Shown here one piece after another: positions 34,459-43,595 of a DNA stretch of 64,000 nt. The notes below the pieces were generated by a model. That model had not been told where the DNA came from and made no database searches. It saw only the letters and a program-made list of their open reading frames with translations. The translations under genes were made by a program, and so were the position numbers. This DNA is from Bordetella genomosp. 4 (GTDB lineage Bacteria; Pseudomonadota; Gammaproteobacteria; Burkholderiales; Burkholderiaceae_B): NCBI RefSeq assembly GCF_002261185.1, contig NZ_NEVQ01000020.1, positions 62,001 to 126,000 on the forward strand, written 5' to 3'. Each line of letters opens with the position of its first letter. Within the stretch, counting starts at the first letter, position 1.

Positions 34459-34848
34459 CTACTCGGGCTGATGGCACACCACGCAAAGCTTGTTGCCATC
34501 AGGATCGCGGAAATAGGCGCCGAAATAGTCGGGGTGATACTGAGGTCTCAAACCGGGCTCGCCTTCGTCCGTACCGCCCTCGGCTAGCGCGATGGTATAT
34601 GCCTGACGAACCTGTTCACGAGAAGATGCCAGAAAGGCCGTCATCTGGCCATTGCCGACGTCGTGCGGGCCGTTGAATGGTTTGCTGATCACGAAATATG
34701 GGCGCCCGCCTGATGCGGGGTTCCAGCCCACCCGAGGCACTTCCGGATGATAAAACCGCCGCTTGATATCCAAGACGGAAAACAAGCGATCATAAAAACG
34801 CATTGCCCGCTCGAAATCGGTAACGCCGATGAATATGTGTGAAAACAT
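34459..34848 (-). CDS. VOC-family (glyoxalase-like) protein
   Basis: A 129-residue vicinal-oxygen-chelate protein: betaalphabetabetabeta module beginning FSHIFIGVTDFERAMRFYDRLF and ending AYFRDPDGNKLCVVCHQPE, the usual glyoxalase/dioxygenase superfamily ends. It probably binds a metal and acts on a small molecule or lactoylglutathione-like substrate. It sits between the chrA and hydrolase genes on the same strand. Confidence 0.85.
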   Translation of the reverse strand: MFSHIFIGVTDFERAMRFYDRLFSVLDIKRRFYHPEVPRVGWNPASGGRPYFVISKPFNGPHDVGNGQMTAFLASSREQVRQAYTIALAEGGTDEGEPGLRPQYHPDYFGAYFRDPDGNKLCVVCHQPE

Positions 34849-34875
34849 GGTGAGTTCCTCTTTGGCTTTATGCCT

Positions 34876-36081
34876 CTATAGAACGATACTCAACAACCAA
34901 CCACCCAGCGCACTACCCAGGACTACGAACCATGGAGGCAGCTTCCAGAACATTAAGGCAATCAATGCCACCAATGCTAGTGCAAAGTCCTGCGGCGCGT
35001 GAATGGCACTCGTCCATACGGGCTGATAAAGCGCCGCCAACAGCAAGCCCACCACGCCCGCATTGATGCCGGACAAGGCGGCCTGCATACGCGTGCTGCG
35101 GCGCAGGCTTTCCCAGAATGGCAATGCACCTGCCACCAGTAAAAAGGCGGGCGCAAAGATAGCGAGCAAGCAAACCCAAGCCCCCAGCCAACCCGAAGGC
35201 GCCACATTCATCGAGGCGCCCAGAAACGCGGCAAAGGTGAACAACGGACCGGGAACCGCCTGCGCAGCACCATAGCCGGCCAAAAAAGACTCATTGCTGA
35301 CCCACCCAGTGGGCACCACCTCGGCTTGCAACAGCGGCAGGACAACATGCCCGCCACCAAAAACGAGCGCCCCCGCACGATAAAACGCGTCAACCATTGC
35401 CAGAGACTGGTTCGGGAATACCGTCGCCGCCATCGGCAACGCAATCAGCAAGGCAAAGAATGCAGTCAGCCACAGCACGCCGGCCCGGCGTGTGATCGGC
35501 ACAGGGAACCGGTCATCGGAAGACGCCTGTTGCGGCTTGAAGCACAACAGACCGACGACGGCTGCCAGGGCAATCACTGCTACCTGGCCCCAAATAGATG
35601 GAACCAGCAACACAAAACAACTGGCTGCAGCCATGAGGGTGGCGCGTGGCGCATCAGGGCATAAATTACGAGCCATGCCCCATACGGCCTGCGCCACGAC
35701 GGCCACGGCAACCACCTTCAGACCGTGCAGCACGCCAGATGGCACCACGTCTCCGTAGCTGGATATACCCAGCGCAAACAGAATCAAGACGATCGCCGAA
35801 GGCAGCGTAAAACCGGCCCAGGCAGCCAGGGCTCCCGTATATCCCGCGCGAGACAATCCGATCGCCAGCCCTACCTGGCTACTGGCAGGCCCAGGCAAAA
35901 ACTGGCATAGGGCAACCAAGTCCGCATAGCTACGCTCGCTCAACCATTGCCGGCGTGTCACGAATTCGTCACGAAAGTAGCCCAAGTGTGCGATGGGCCC
36001 GCCGAATGAGGTCAAGCCCAATCGCAGAAAAATCAGAAAGACATCCCAAGGGCTGTGGCGGTTCGCGGGGGTTTCGGTCAT
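34876..36081 (-). CDS. chrA: Chromate transporter ChrA (CHR family)
   Basis: A 401-residue membrane protein with the two homologous CHR halves. The N-terminal half has FLRLGLTSFGGPIAHLGYFR and the FLPGPASSQVGLAIGL segment; the C-terminal half repeats it as GALVFGGGHVVLPLLQAEVV and GYGAAQAVPGPLFTFAAFLG. CHR proteins export chromate with protons, though many homologues in soil bacteria have no shown function. The Met at 36081 was chosen over one 17 codons upstream. It is 27 bases upstream of the VOC gene. No ChrB regulator is adjacent. Confidence 0.9.
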   Translation of the reverse strand: MTETPANRHSPWDVFLIFLRLGLTSFGGPIAHLGYFRDEFVTRRQWLSERSYADLVALCQFLPGPASSQVGLAIGLSRAGYTGALAAWAGFTLPSAIVLILFALGISSYGDVVPSGVLHGLKVVAVAVVAQAVWGMARNLCPDAPRATLMAAASCFVLLVPSIWGQVAVIALAAVVGLLCFKPQQASSDDRFPVPITRRAGVLWLTAFFALLIALPMAATVFPNQSLAMVDAFYRAGALVFGGGHVVLPLLQAEVVPTGWVSNESFLAGYGAAQAVPGPLFTFAAFLGASMNVAPSGWLGAWVCLLAIFAPAFLLVAGALPFWESLRRSTRMQAALSGINAGVVGLLLAALYQPVWTSAIHAPQDFALALVALIALMFWKLPPWFVVLGSALGGWLLSIVL

Positions 36082-36223
36082 GATTGGCGCGGCATGGTGT
36101 GGACTCGCCAACGTTAATCGAAAACGGACCAATGCGCTCCATTACATTGCTTATCGTAAGATCAACGCAACACTACGCGCGCGCGCGCCGCCACTATATC
36201 GAACAGCCCTGCACAAGCGGTCC

Positions 36224-36985
36224 TCAATGCAGTATCCGCTCAAGAAACGCGCGGGTTCGCTCGTGTTGGGGGTGGTCGAAAAACGAGCCCGGATCGGCTG
36301 ACTCCAGAATGCGTCCGCCGTCCATGAACACGACACGGTCCGCAACACTGCGTGCAAAGCCCATTTCGTGGGTGACGCATAGCATGGTCATGCCGTCCTC
36401 GGCCAGAGAAGTCATCGTGTCCAGCACTTCCTTGACCATCTCAGGGTCGAGTGCGGAGGTAGGCTCGTCGAACAGCATGATGCGCGGCTGCATGCACAAC
36501 GACCGGGCGATGGCGACGCGTTGTTGTTGCCCGCCCGACAATTGCGCCGGAAATTTGCTGGCTTGATCGGGGATGCGTACTCGCTCCAAGTACTGCATCG
36601 CCAGATCCGTCGCCTGTTCCCGCGGCATACGCTTGACGTGCATAGGCGCAAGAATGCAGTTTTCCAGCACGGTGAGATGCGGAAACAGGTTGAAGTGTTG
36701 AAACACCATCCCCGCATCGGCACGTACTTCGTCAATGGCCCGCAGATCGTCAGCTAGCTCCACCCCGTTGACGATGATGCTGCCCTCCTGATGGCGTTCC
36801 AGCCGATTGATGCAACGGATCATGGTGGATTTTCCGGAGCCTGACGGTCCGCAGATCACCAGACGTTCTCCGGACGCGACCTGCAGATCAATATCACGCA
36901 AGACCTGGAATTCGCCATACCACTTGCTCATTCCCGCGATGTTTACGGCCAAAGGCACGGACGGGCCGCTATTTTTCCTATTCAA
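36224..36985 (-). CDS. aapP: AapP/GlnQ-type amino-acid ABC transporter ATPase
   Basis: A 253-residue ATPase of the polar amino-acid class: Walker [11 protein letters not shown]-loop [13 protein letters not shown], signature [13 protein letters not shown], Walker [14 protein letters not shown] and switch His in [10 protein letters not shown]. The start is inferred as the TTG at 36985, which overlaps the permease stop (TTGA); the nearest ATG would cut the first beta-strand. It ends the four-gene aapJQMP operon and energises its permease pair. Confidence 0.92.
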   Translation of the reverse strand: MNRKNSGPSVPLAVNIAGMSKWYGEFQVLRDIDLQVASGERLVICGPSGSGKSTMIRCINRLERHQEGSIIVNGVELADDLRAIDEVRADAGMVFQHFNLFPHLTVLENCILAPMHVKRMPREQATDLAMQYLERVRIPDQASKFPAQLSGGQQQRVAIARSLCMQPRIMLFDEPTSALDPEMVKEVLDTMTSLAEDGMTMLCVTHEMGFARSVADRVVFMDGGRILESADPGSFFDHPQHERTRAFLERILH

Positions 36986-38076
36986 CGAAGGTCCCCTTTT
37001 TTGAAGCGCCGCTCCAGCCACATTGAATAACGCGAAAGACCGAAGCAGATGCAAAAATAGATCGCGGCGATAAAGAAATAAGTCTCTACATACGGCGTCG
37101 GCCAGGCAGGATCTGTCAACGCCGCACGCCCGGAACTCAGCAAATCAAACAGCCCCACGATCAACACGAGGCTGGTGTTCTTGATCATCACAATGGCGGT
37201 GTTGGTCAACGGCGCAATCACTTTTCGCATGGCCTGCGGCAACACCACCAATCGTGTCATCTGCCACCATGACAGGCCAAGTGCTCGCGAAGCCTCCAAC
37301 TGGCCAACGGGTAACGACTGCAGCCCGCCACGAATCACCTCGGCCAAGTAGGCGGCAGAAAAGATCGTCAGAGCAATTCCCGCCCGCAACAGGCTGTCTA
37401 TGGTCATTCCTGCCGGCAACATGATGGGCAACACAATCGAGGCCATGAACAGCAGACTGATCAGCGGCAAGCCACGGATCAACTCAATCACGCACGTCGC
37501 AATGAAACGCGCCACGGGCAACGAGCCCCGCCGTGCCAGCGCCAGCAAGATGCCGAGAGGCATGCCGATTCCCAACGCACATACCGCCAACAGCAACGTG
37601 ACTGGCAGTCCGCCCCAAGAGGCAGTGGGTACACGCTCCAACCCAAACCAACCACCCTGCATCAGCGCGAGTGAGCCGGCCATACCAACCAGCCAAAGCA
37701 CCGCCGTGCGCAGCCGCCACTGCCGAGGATTCAGCGACATGACGACCATGAACAGAATGAAAGCGCACACGAGAGCAGGCCGCCATTGCTGGGCCGGAGG
37801 ATAGATTCCAAACAGAATCTGATTCAGTTTCTCGCCCAGAAAGGCCCAACACGCTCCGGTCGCTTCGCGGCACATGGCACCGGATTCCCCTGGCCATACC
37901 GCGTTGATAAGCGACCAATCAGCGAATCGGCTCAGCACGTATAAACCCAGCCCCAGTGCGACTACGGTCGCGACGCTGCTGACCGCCGTACCGAACAAAC
38001 GATGCATGGCGCTATCCCGGCGATCAATCGGGGCAGATCGTGCTGGGGCGTCCGGGGATATCGAGATCGTAGTCAT
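36982..38076 (-). CDS. aapM: General L-amino-acid ABC transporter permease AapM
   Basis: A 364-residue inner-membrane permease. After a long N-terminal extension with hydrophobic segments (typical of AapM/BztC), the C-terminal half carries the HisM/GlnP transport domain with the EAA loop ([25 protein letters not shown]). It pairs with AapQ. It overlaps aapQ upstream by four bases and the ATPase gene downstream in TTGA. Confidence 0.92.
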   Translation of the reverse strand: MTTISISPDAPARSAPIDRRDSAMHRLFGTAVSSVATVVALGLGLYVLSRFADWSLINAVWPGESGAMCREATGACWAFLGEKLNQILFGIYPPAQQWRPALVCAFILFMVVMSLNPRQWRLRTAVLWLVGMAGSLALMQGGWFGLERVPTASWGGLPVTLLLAVCALGIGMPLGILLALARRGSLPVARFIATCVIELIRGLPLISLLFMASIVLPIMLPAGMTIDSLLRAGIALTIFSAAYLAEVIRGGLQSLPVGQLEASRALGLSWWQMTRLVVLPQAMRKVIAPLTNTAIVMIKNTSLVLIVGLFDLLSSGRAALTDPAWPTPYVETYFFIAAIYFCICFGLSRYSMWLERRFKKGDLR

Positions 38077-39215
38077 TTTCGCTCAGTCCGCAGGATACGG
38101 CGGTTGTAGAGATTCATGAACAGCGAAACGCTCAAGCTGATGCATAGATATACGCCCATCAGGATCGCCAAGCCTTCGATGGCCTGTCCGGTCTGATTGA
38201 TTGTGGTGGTAATCACGAACGAAAGGTCCGGATACCCTACCGCCAGGGCCAGCGTGGTGTTCTTCACAATGGACAAGTATTGGCTGGTCATGGGAGGCAC
38301 GATCACGCGCAAGGACTGAGGGACAACGACGCATCGCAATGTCGTCCAAGGCCGTAATCCCAGGGATTGGGCAGCCTCCCATTGCCCTGGAGCGACAGCA
38401 TCGATACCACCGCGAATGATCTCGCCGGAAAAGACGGACGAATACAAGGTCAAGCCTAGCAATAGCGCGGTGAATTCGGGTGTCAGCGCCGTGCCGCCGA
38501 CGAAGTTGAGCCCACGCAACTGCGGCGAATGGCTCGTAAGCGTCACGTCACCCCACTGCCACGCCAGGACGCAGGCAAGCAGCGCTCCGACAAAAAATAC
38601 GCGACCCAATGGCAACGTCGGTCGACGCCGACGCAAGGGGCGCAGCCCCACCCAGACCAACAACGCCGCCAGTATTACCCAGCCCATAGCAAGCCAATAA
38701 CCCTCGATCTGCACGCTGGGAAAGAACAGCCCCCGAATCGATAGAAATACTCCCGGCAGCGGGTTAAGCGCCTGCCGTGGGGAAGGCAGATTGATGGTGA
38801 CCAGGCTGTACCAGAACAACAACTGCACCACCAGCGGCGTATTGCGTGTTATCTCCAGATAGAAGGTAGCAATACCATTTACCAGCGGATGCCGGCTGCG
38901 ACGCGCCAGCGCGAGCATAAATCCCAACACGGTCGATGCCACGATCACGAGAACCGAGATGTACAAGGTATTCACGAGACCAACCACAAATGCTCTCGCA
39001 TAGCTGTCCGTCGGCCGATAAGCCAACAGGCTTTCCGAGATGGGGAATCGCGCTGCGTCGGAAAGGTAGCCGAAGCCGGTCGCGATTCCGCGTTGGGTCA
39101 GGTTGTAATGGGCATTCCACACCAACCACGCCAGCGTCCCGAAAAAGAGGCAGGCGATGAGCACCTGCATCATGACGGACCGCGCCCGCGAGTTGTACCA
39201 GAGTCGCTTGAACAT
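38073..39215 (-). CDS. aapQ: General L-amino-acid ABC transporter permease AapQ
   Basis: A 380-residue permease whose FGYLSDAARFPISESLLAY and ALARRSRHPLVNGIATFYLEITRNTPLVVQLLFW segments are typical of AapQ/BztB. The EAA loop is WEAAQSLGLRPWTTLRCVVVPQSLR. A large insertion between membrane segments (about residues 150-230) is normal for this family. It starts 24 bases after the binding-protein gene and overlaps aapM by four bases. Confidence 0.92.
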   Translation of the reverse strand: MFKRLWYNSRARSVMMQVLIACLFFGTLAWLVWNAHYNLTQRGIATGFGYLSDAARFPISESLLAYRPTDSYARAFVVGLVNTLYISVLVIVASTVLGFMLALARRSRHPLVNGIATFYLEITRNTPLVVQLLFWYSLVTINLPSPRQALNPLPGVFLSIRGLFFPSVQIEGYWLAMGWVILAALLVWVGLRPLRRRRPTLPLGRVFFVGALLACVLAWQWGDVTLTSHSPQLRGLNFVGGTALTPEFTALLLGLTLYSSVFSGEIIRGGIDAVAPGQWEAAQSLGLRPWTTLRCVVVPQSLRVIVPPMTSQYLSIVKNTTLALAVGYPDLSFVITTTINQTGQAIEGLAILMGVYLCISLSVSLFMNLYNRRILRTERK

Positions 39216-39239
39216 ACGTCGTCTCGCTCGGCGTGATGC

Positions 39240-40319
39240 TCAATTGAAAACGTACGGGTACATCAGCCCGCCATCGCGATACAACCGGTTCATCCCGCGA
39301 TCGAGCTTCATGGGGCTGTTCTTTCCGACGTTACGCTCGAACATCTCGCCATAGTTGCCCAGTTGCTTCACGATGTTGTACGCCCAGCGTTCGTCCAGGC
39401 CCAAAGCCTTGCCGTTTCCAGGCTCTGTACCCAGGAAACGGGCGATACGCGGGTCATCGGATTTCAGCATGGTGTCCACGTTGGCCTGAGTAATACCCAT
39501 GTCTTCCGCTGCGATGGGTGCCTGGACGACGAACTTGACGATATCGAACCAACGGTCATCACCATGGCGCACCGATGGCGTCAGCGCTTCGCTGTTGCCG
39601 CTGGCGGGAAAAATAATGTAGTCATCTGGATTCTGAGCCTGCGTGGCACGCACGGCGGCCAGAGCTGACGCATCGGTGATCAGACCATCGCAACGTCCGG
39701 TAAAAAACGCCTGGCGTGATGCAGCGACGTTGTCAAACAGCACTGTCTTCAAGCCCAAATTGAATTTCCGCGACAGGTCGGCGACCGTGACCTCGTTGGT
39801 CGAGCCTGTCTGTACGCAGATCGTAGCGCCCTGCATGTCCTTGGTCTGTGTAATGCCCAGGTCTTTGCGAACCATGAAGGCGTCATATTCGTAGTAGTTG
39901 GGATAGGTGAAATTGATGCCGTTGGCATCGCGCCGCAGCGTCCACGAGGTGGTGCGCGGCAGCACATCTATCTGGCCAGTCTGCAGTGCAGTCAGGCGCT
40001 GCTGGCCAGTCAGCGGCACGAACCGTACCTTGCTGCCATCGCCCAGGACTGCAATCGCGATGGCACGGCAGGTTTCGGCGTCCAGGCCTTTCCAAATGCC
40101 GTCCTTATCGGGCGCCGAAAATCCCGTGGTGCCGTGACCCGAACCGCAGATGACATAGCCGCGTGCACGGATCTGATCCACTGTCGGGCTGTTGCTCATG
40201 GCCGGGGTAACCGGTGACGCCGGCTCGGCGGGATCCGCCTTCTGCGAGTGAGACACGTTGGGTAATACGGCTGCGGCAAACAGGACAAACGCGCCCTGAA
40301 GCGTACGAATGCGATGCAT
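39240..40319 (-). CDS. aapJ: General L-amino-acid ABC transporter binding protein AapJ
   Basis: A 359-residue periplasmic receptor: signal peptide (residues 1-26, ending VSHSQ), then TVDQIRARGYVICGSGHGTTGFSAPD, GLDAETCRAIAIAVLGD and the NFTYPNYYEYDAFMVRK segment typical of AapJ/BztA. Such receptors bind a broad range of L-amino acids. It leads aapJQMP and lies 73 bases after a cystathionine-lyase-like gene on the same strand. The link to that enzyme suggests import of a sulfur amino acid, which is inference. Confidence 0.92.
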   Translation of the reverse strand: MHRIRTLQGAFVLFAAAVLPNVSHSQKADPAEPASPVTPAMSNSPTVDQIRARGYVICGSGHGTTGFSAPDKDGIWKGLDAETCRAIAIAVLGDGSKVRFVPLTGQQRLTALQTGQIDVLPRTTSWTLRRDANGINFTYPNYYEYDAFMVRKDLGITQTKDMQGATICVQTGSTNEVTVADLSRKFNLGLKTVLFDNVAASRQAFFTGRCDGLITDASALAAVRATQAQNPDDYIIFPASGNSEALTPSVRHGDDRWFDIVKFVVQAPIAAEDMGITQANVDTMLKSDDPRIARFLGTEPGNGKALGLDERWAYNIVKQLGNYGEMFERNVGKNSPMKLDRGMNRLYRDGGLMYPYVFN

Positions 40320-40392
40320 AGCAATTCCCCTTGCAATGTATAGGTAGACGGGCCATGAAACTCGTAGCGGCTATTGGCCCTGAAAACGGGAG

Positions 40393-41544
40393 TCAGCGCG
40401 CCTGGCTCTCATAGGCAGTCAGAGCATTGCGCAAGTCGTCTTTCAACCCCTGCACGTCTTCCAGGCCTATGGATAACCGCACCACTGGTTGATCTGTTGC
40501 AGGATGGTCCCGGCTGGCTTGTAACGCCGCAGGATAATAGGCAGCCAAACTATGCACTCCCCCCCAACTGGCGCCGATGGAGAAGTGCTGCAGCGTATCG
40601 AAGAAGCCGTTGAAGGCTGATTCCGGCCCCGGTTTCAGAATCACAGAGAACAAGCAGCCATTAGTACGAAAATCGCGCTTCCAGAGGGTGTGTCCCGCAT
40701 CGCTTTCCAGCGGCGGATACAGCAAGCGCTCCACTTGCGGTTGTGCCTGTAACCACTGCGCGATGTCCAGGGTGGCAGCGCTCTGCGCCTGTACCCGCAA
40801 GGCCAACGTTTCCAATCCCCTGAGCACCAGGAAGCAATCATCCGGACTTACCTGCTGACCCAGGATGCTCTGCGTTTCACGCAGCACGGCATAGTGCTCA
40901 GCGTCATTCATACTGATGCTGCCCATCAGTACATCGGAATGACCGCTGAAAAACTTGGTGGCGGCCTCCACACTGAAATCGACGCCATGGGCGAGCGGCT
41001 GAAACCCCAGTGGACTGGCCCACGTGTTGTCCATCATCGTCAACACCTTATGACGCCGCGCCACCTCGGCGATGGCGGGGATGTCGGCCATCTCCATCGT
41101 GACAGTTCCCGGCGCCTCCATGCAGATCATCCGGGTTGTGGGTCGAATCAGCGCCTCGATCTCCGCCCCCATCGCGGGTGGATAGATCTCGACGTCCACC
41201 CCCATATATGCCAGCCACTTTTCAGCGAAAGTCTTGAGCGCGCCATAGCAAGCGGCCGAGACCAGCAAATGATCACCGCCGCGCACAAATCCCATCACCA
41301 CGGTCATCAATGCGGAAGCGCCAGAGGGCGTGATCACGCAGTGCCGGGCGCCTTCGAGCGCCGCGATGCGCTGTTCCAGCAATCGCGCGGTAGGCGTTCC
41401 CGTGATCCCGTAGCTGTAGCCATCGGGCTGGCGTTGCTTGCGGTTGACAAAATCGGCCAACGAGTCGAATACCACCGTGGAGGCACGCTGGATGGCCGGT
41501 GACAAGCTGGCGAAATCAGTATTAGAAGGGCTGATGGAGTTCAT
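40393..41544 (-). CDS. metC: Cys/Met-metabolism PLP enzyme (cystathionine beta-lyase-like)
   Basis: A 383-residue PLP-dependent enzyme of the Cys/Met metabolism family. The N-terminal YSYGITGTPTARLLEQRIAALEG motif contacts cofactor, MMDNTWASPLGFQPLAHG holds the PLP-ring Asp, and the Schiff-base Lys is in EAATKFFSGHSDVLMGS. It resembles MetC (cystathionine or cystine to homocysteine/pyruvate/ammonia). It is the first gene before aapJQMP on the same strand and is divergent from a LysR gene 108 bases away. Together they look like an uptake-and-cleavage unit for a sulfur amino acid. Exact lyase specificity cannot be read by eye. Confidence 0.88.
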   Translation of the reverse strand: MNSISPSNTDFASLSPAIQRASTVVFDSLADFVNRKQRQPDGYSYGITGTPTARLLEQRIAALEGARHCVITPSGASALMTVVMGFVRGGDHLLVSAACYGALKTFAEKWLAYMGVDVEIYPPAMGAEIEALIRPTTRMICMEAPGTVTMEMADIPAIAEVARRHKVLTMMDNTWASPLGFQPLAHGVDFSVEAATKFFSGHSDVLMGSISMNDAEHYAVLRETQSILGQQVSPDDCFLVLRGLETLALRVQAQSAATLDIAQWLQAQPQVERLLYPPLESDAGHTLWKRDFRTNGCLFSVILKPGPESAFNGFFDTLQHFSIGASWGGVHSLAAYYPAALQASRDHPATDQPVVRLSIGLEDVQGLKDDLRNALTAYESQAR

Positions 41545-41610
41545 TTAGTCTATTCGCTGCGCTCAAGAGGTGTTTCGATGAGGCGCAGTTTGATTTGTCG
41601 AGCCGATTCG

Positions 41611-41623
41611 TTCAACAATTGAA
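41611..41623. promoter_or_regulatory. TTCAA-N3-TTGAA inverted repeat, candidate LysR site
   Basis: TTCAACAATTGAA lies in the 108-base divergent gap between the cystathionine-lyase-like gene and the LysR gene, 30 bases before the LysR start. It has the T-N11-A form of LysR-type sites. Confidence 0.4.
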
Positions 41624-41652
41624 ATAACTTAGTCAATAAGCAGGACTTATAT

Positions 41653-42564
41653 ATGGACATGCGCGAAATCCAGGTCTTCCGAGCCGTCATGCAGGCCGGC
41701 ACGACCAGCAAAGCCGCCAATTTGCTCGGGATATCGCAGCCGGCCATCAGCCAATCCATTCGCAAGCTGGAGGAATCATCCGGCCTGCGCCTATTCGAAC
41801 GGGTACGTGGAAGACTGGTCGCCACACCCGAGGCGGGCGCGCTGATGGAGGAAGTCGACCGATGCTTCGCTGGCTTTGAGCTGATCGAACACCGGATCCG
41901 CAGCCTCAAGTCCTTTGGCGTAGGCCGCCTGGCCATCGGTTCACTGCCCGCGCTGGGCACGGGGTTCATGCCGCGCGCGATTGCTGCGTTCGGCTTGGTC
42001 GATCGCGGACTGCAGATGTCGTTTCAGATCATGAGCTCGCGAGAAGTACTGCGTCAGGTGGCCGCGGGTCAGCTCGATTTTGGTTTGATGGCTGATGAGC
42101 TTTCCGTTGCGGGTCTGGAGCATTCGGTATTCCTGCGCACGCCAGGAGTGATCGCCATGCACAGCCGCCATCCCCTGGCGGACAAGAAAATCATCGACGC
42201 ACGCGACCTTGTGGAACACCCATTCATCGCACTCAATCCAGAGGACGCCAGCCGACGCCGGCTCGAGGCCGCACTTCAGGCGGTTGATCTCAACCTTCGC
42301 CCGATGCTGGAGACACCGTATTCGAATTCAGTATGCGAACTCGCCCTCAACGGCGTCGGCATTGGCATGGTGCATCCGATCATGGCGCTCGATTACTTAT
42401 CTCGCGGCCTGACGATTAAACGTCTATCGTTAGAAATCAGCTTTACCAGTTTGCTCGTATTCCGCTCCGGTACGCCGCTGTCCGGCAATGCCAAAGCGAT
42501 GCTGAAAGTCATGCGTATCCAGTTGGAAAATGATTTGAAAAAGATGCAGGCTGCCTTGGATTAA
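41653..42564 (+). CDS. LysR-family transcriptional regulator
   Basis: A 303-residue LysR regulator: helix-turn-helix at residues 1-60 (MREIQVFRAVMQAGTTSKAA, then GISQPAISQSIRKLEE), and a binding domain from about residue 90 (GRLAIGSLPALGTGFMPRAI). It closely resembles the first LysR of the window (OccR/NocR-like). Divergent from the metC-aapJQMP unit, which it probably controls in response to an amino acid. Confidence 0.92.
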   Translation: MDMREIQVFRAVMQAGTTSKAANLLGISQPAISQSIRKLEESSGLRLFERVRGRLVATPEAGALMEEVDRCFAGFELIEHRIRSLKSFGVGRLAIGSLPALGTGFMPRAIAAFGLVDRGLQMSFQIMSSREVLRQVAAGQLDFGLMADELSVAGLEHSVFLRTPGVIAMHSRHPLADKKIIDARDLVEHPFIALNPEDASRRRLEAALQAVDLNLRPMLETPYSNSVCELALNGVGIGMVHPIMALDYLSRGLTIKRLSLEISFTSLLVFRSGTPLSGNAKAMLKVMRIQLENDLKKMQAALD

Positions 42565-42668
42565 GCCAGTCAACCGGGCGACAATGCTCGTCACAGCGCT
42601 GAAAGACTTTTCTGCATACCAAACAATGTATCTTCGGTCAGAACCGCACCTTTTGATTTAACGACATC

Positions 42669-43595
42669 ATGCTCCGAGAACTACAGACTTTCATGGCGGT
42701 GGTGCGTTACGGCACGTTTGCCAATGCGGCCGCTCACATCGGCCTCACACAGTCCGCGGTCAGTGCTCAAATCCAGCGCTTGGAAGAGGAACTCGGTTAT
42801 CCCCTTTTTGACCGCACTGGCAGGTCTGCCAATCTCAATAGCAATGGACGTGAGGCTCTCGCTGTTGCAGAAGAGTTGATGTCGGTTTACTCAAAATTTG
42901 GACGCAATACGGATGTCCCGAAAACGGGATTGATCCGCATCGGTTCGATTGCGTCTGCGCAGGAAACGTTTCTGGCTGAGGCCCTGGCGGAATTCTGGAA
43001 AATCAATCCGGGATACCGGATTCGCATGGTGCCAGGCATATCGCTCAATCTGCTGGGCCAGGTTGATTCTGGTGAGATCGACATAGCAGTGATGCTCAAG
43101 CCGCCCTTTGCATTGCCGGCGGACCTGCAATGGCGCGAACTGTACGCCGAGCCGTTTGTCTTGCTGGCCCCGCAAAAGATGCAAGATCGCAGCTGGCAGG
43201 ATCTACTGCAAACCGAACCATTTATCCGGTACGACCGAGGCTCGTTTGGCGGGCGGCTGGTTGATCAATTTCTGCGGCACGCTCGTTTCACAGTCAGAGA
43301 AACCATCGAGCTCGACGAATTGCAGGCCATCGCTCAACTCGTACGTCTGGGAGTAGGAGTCGCCCTGCTGCCTATGAGCGACGCGCTCCGGATACCCAAA
43401 GGGGTCACCGCCATCGATCTAGGCGATGCCACTTTTTTCAGGGAAATCGGCTTGGTCGAACGCCCATCTGATCGGAGGCAACCTGTCGCGACCTTGCTGG
43501 CGCAACGTATTGCGGAGGCTGCCGTTCGATTTCAGGGCTCGAGCAAGAAAATCAGAACTCTTCCAAAAACCGCATCCGGAATCGACGGCCCTTGA
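42669..43595 (+). CDS. LysR-family transcriptional regulator
   Basis: A 308-residue LysR regulator with the helix-turn-helix at the N-terminus (MLRELQTFMAVVRYGTFANAA, then GLTQSAVSAQIQRLEEELG) and an effector domain from about residue 90 (GLIRIGSIASAQETFLAEAL). It follows the previous LysR gene by 104 bases and ends inside the convergent dbpA 3' end by 44 bases. Its targets are not apparent. Confidence 0.92.
   Translation: MLRELQTFMAVVRYGTFANAAAHIGLTQSAVSAQIQRLEEELGYPLFDRTGRSANLNSNGREALAVAEELMSVYSKFGRNTDVPKTGLIRIGSIASAQETFLAEALAEFWKINPGYRIRMVPGISLNLLGQVDSGEIDIAVMLKPPFALPADLQWRELYAEPFVLLAPQKMQDRSWQDLLQTEPFIRYDRGSFGGRLVDQFLRHARFTVRETIELDELQAIAQLVRLGVGVALLPMSDALRIPKGVTAIDLGDATFFREIGLVERPSDRRQPVATLLAQRIAEAAVRFQGSSKKIRTLPKTASGIDGP

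Noticed and set aside
36176-36192. GCGCGCGCGC tract near chrA and aapP
   Set aside because: Simple low-complexity run in a short intergenic gap; no dyad or motif beyond that.
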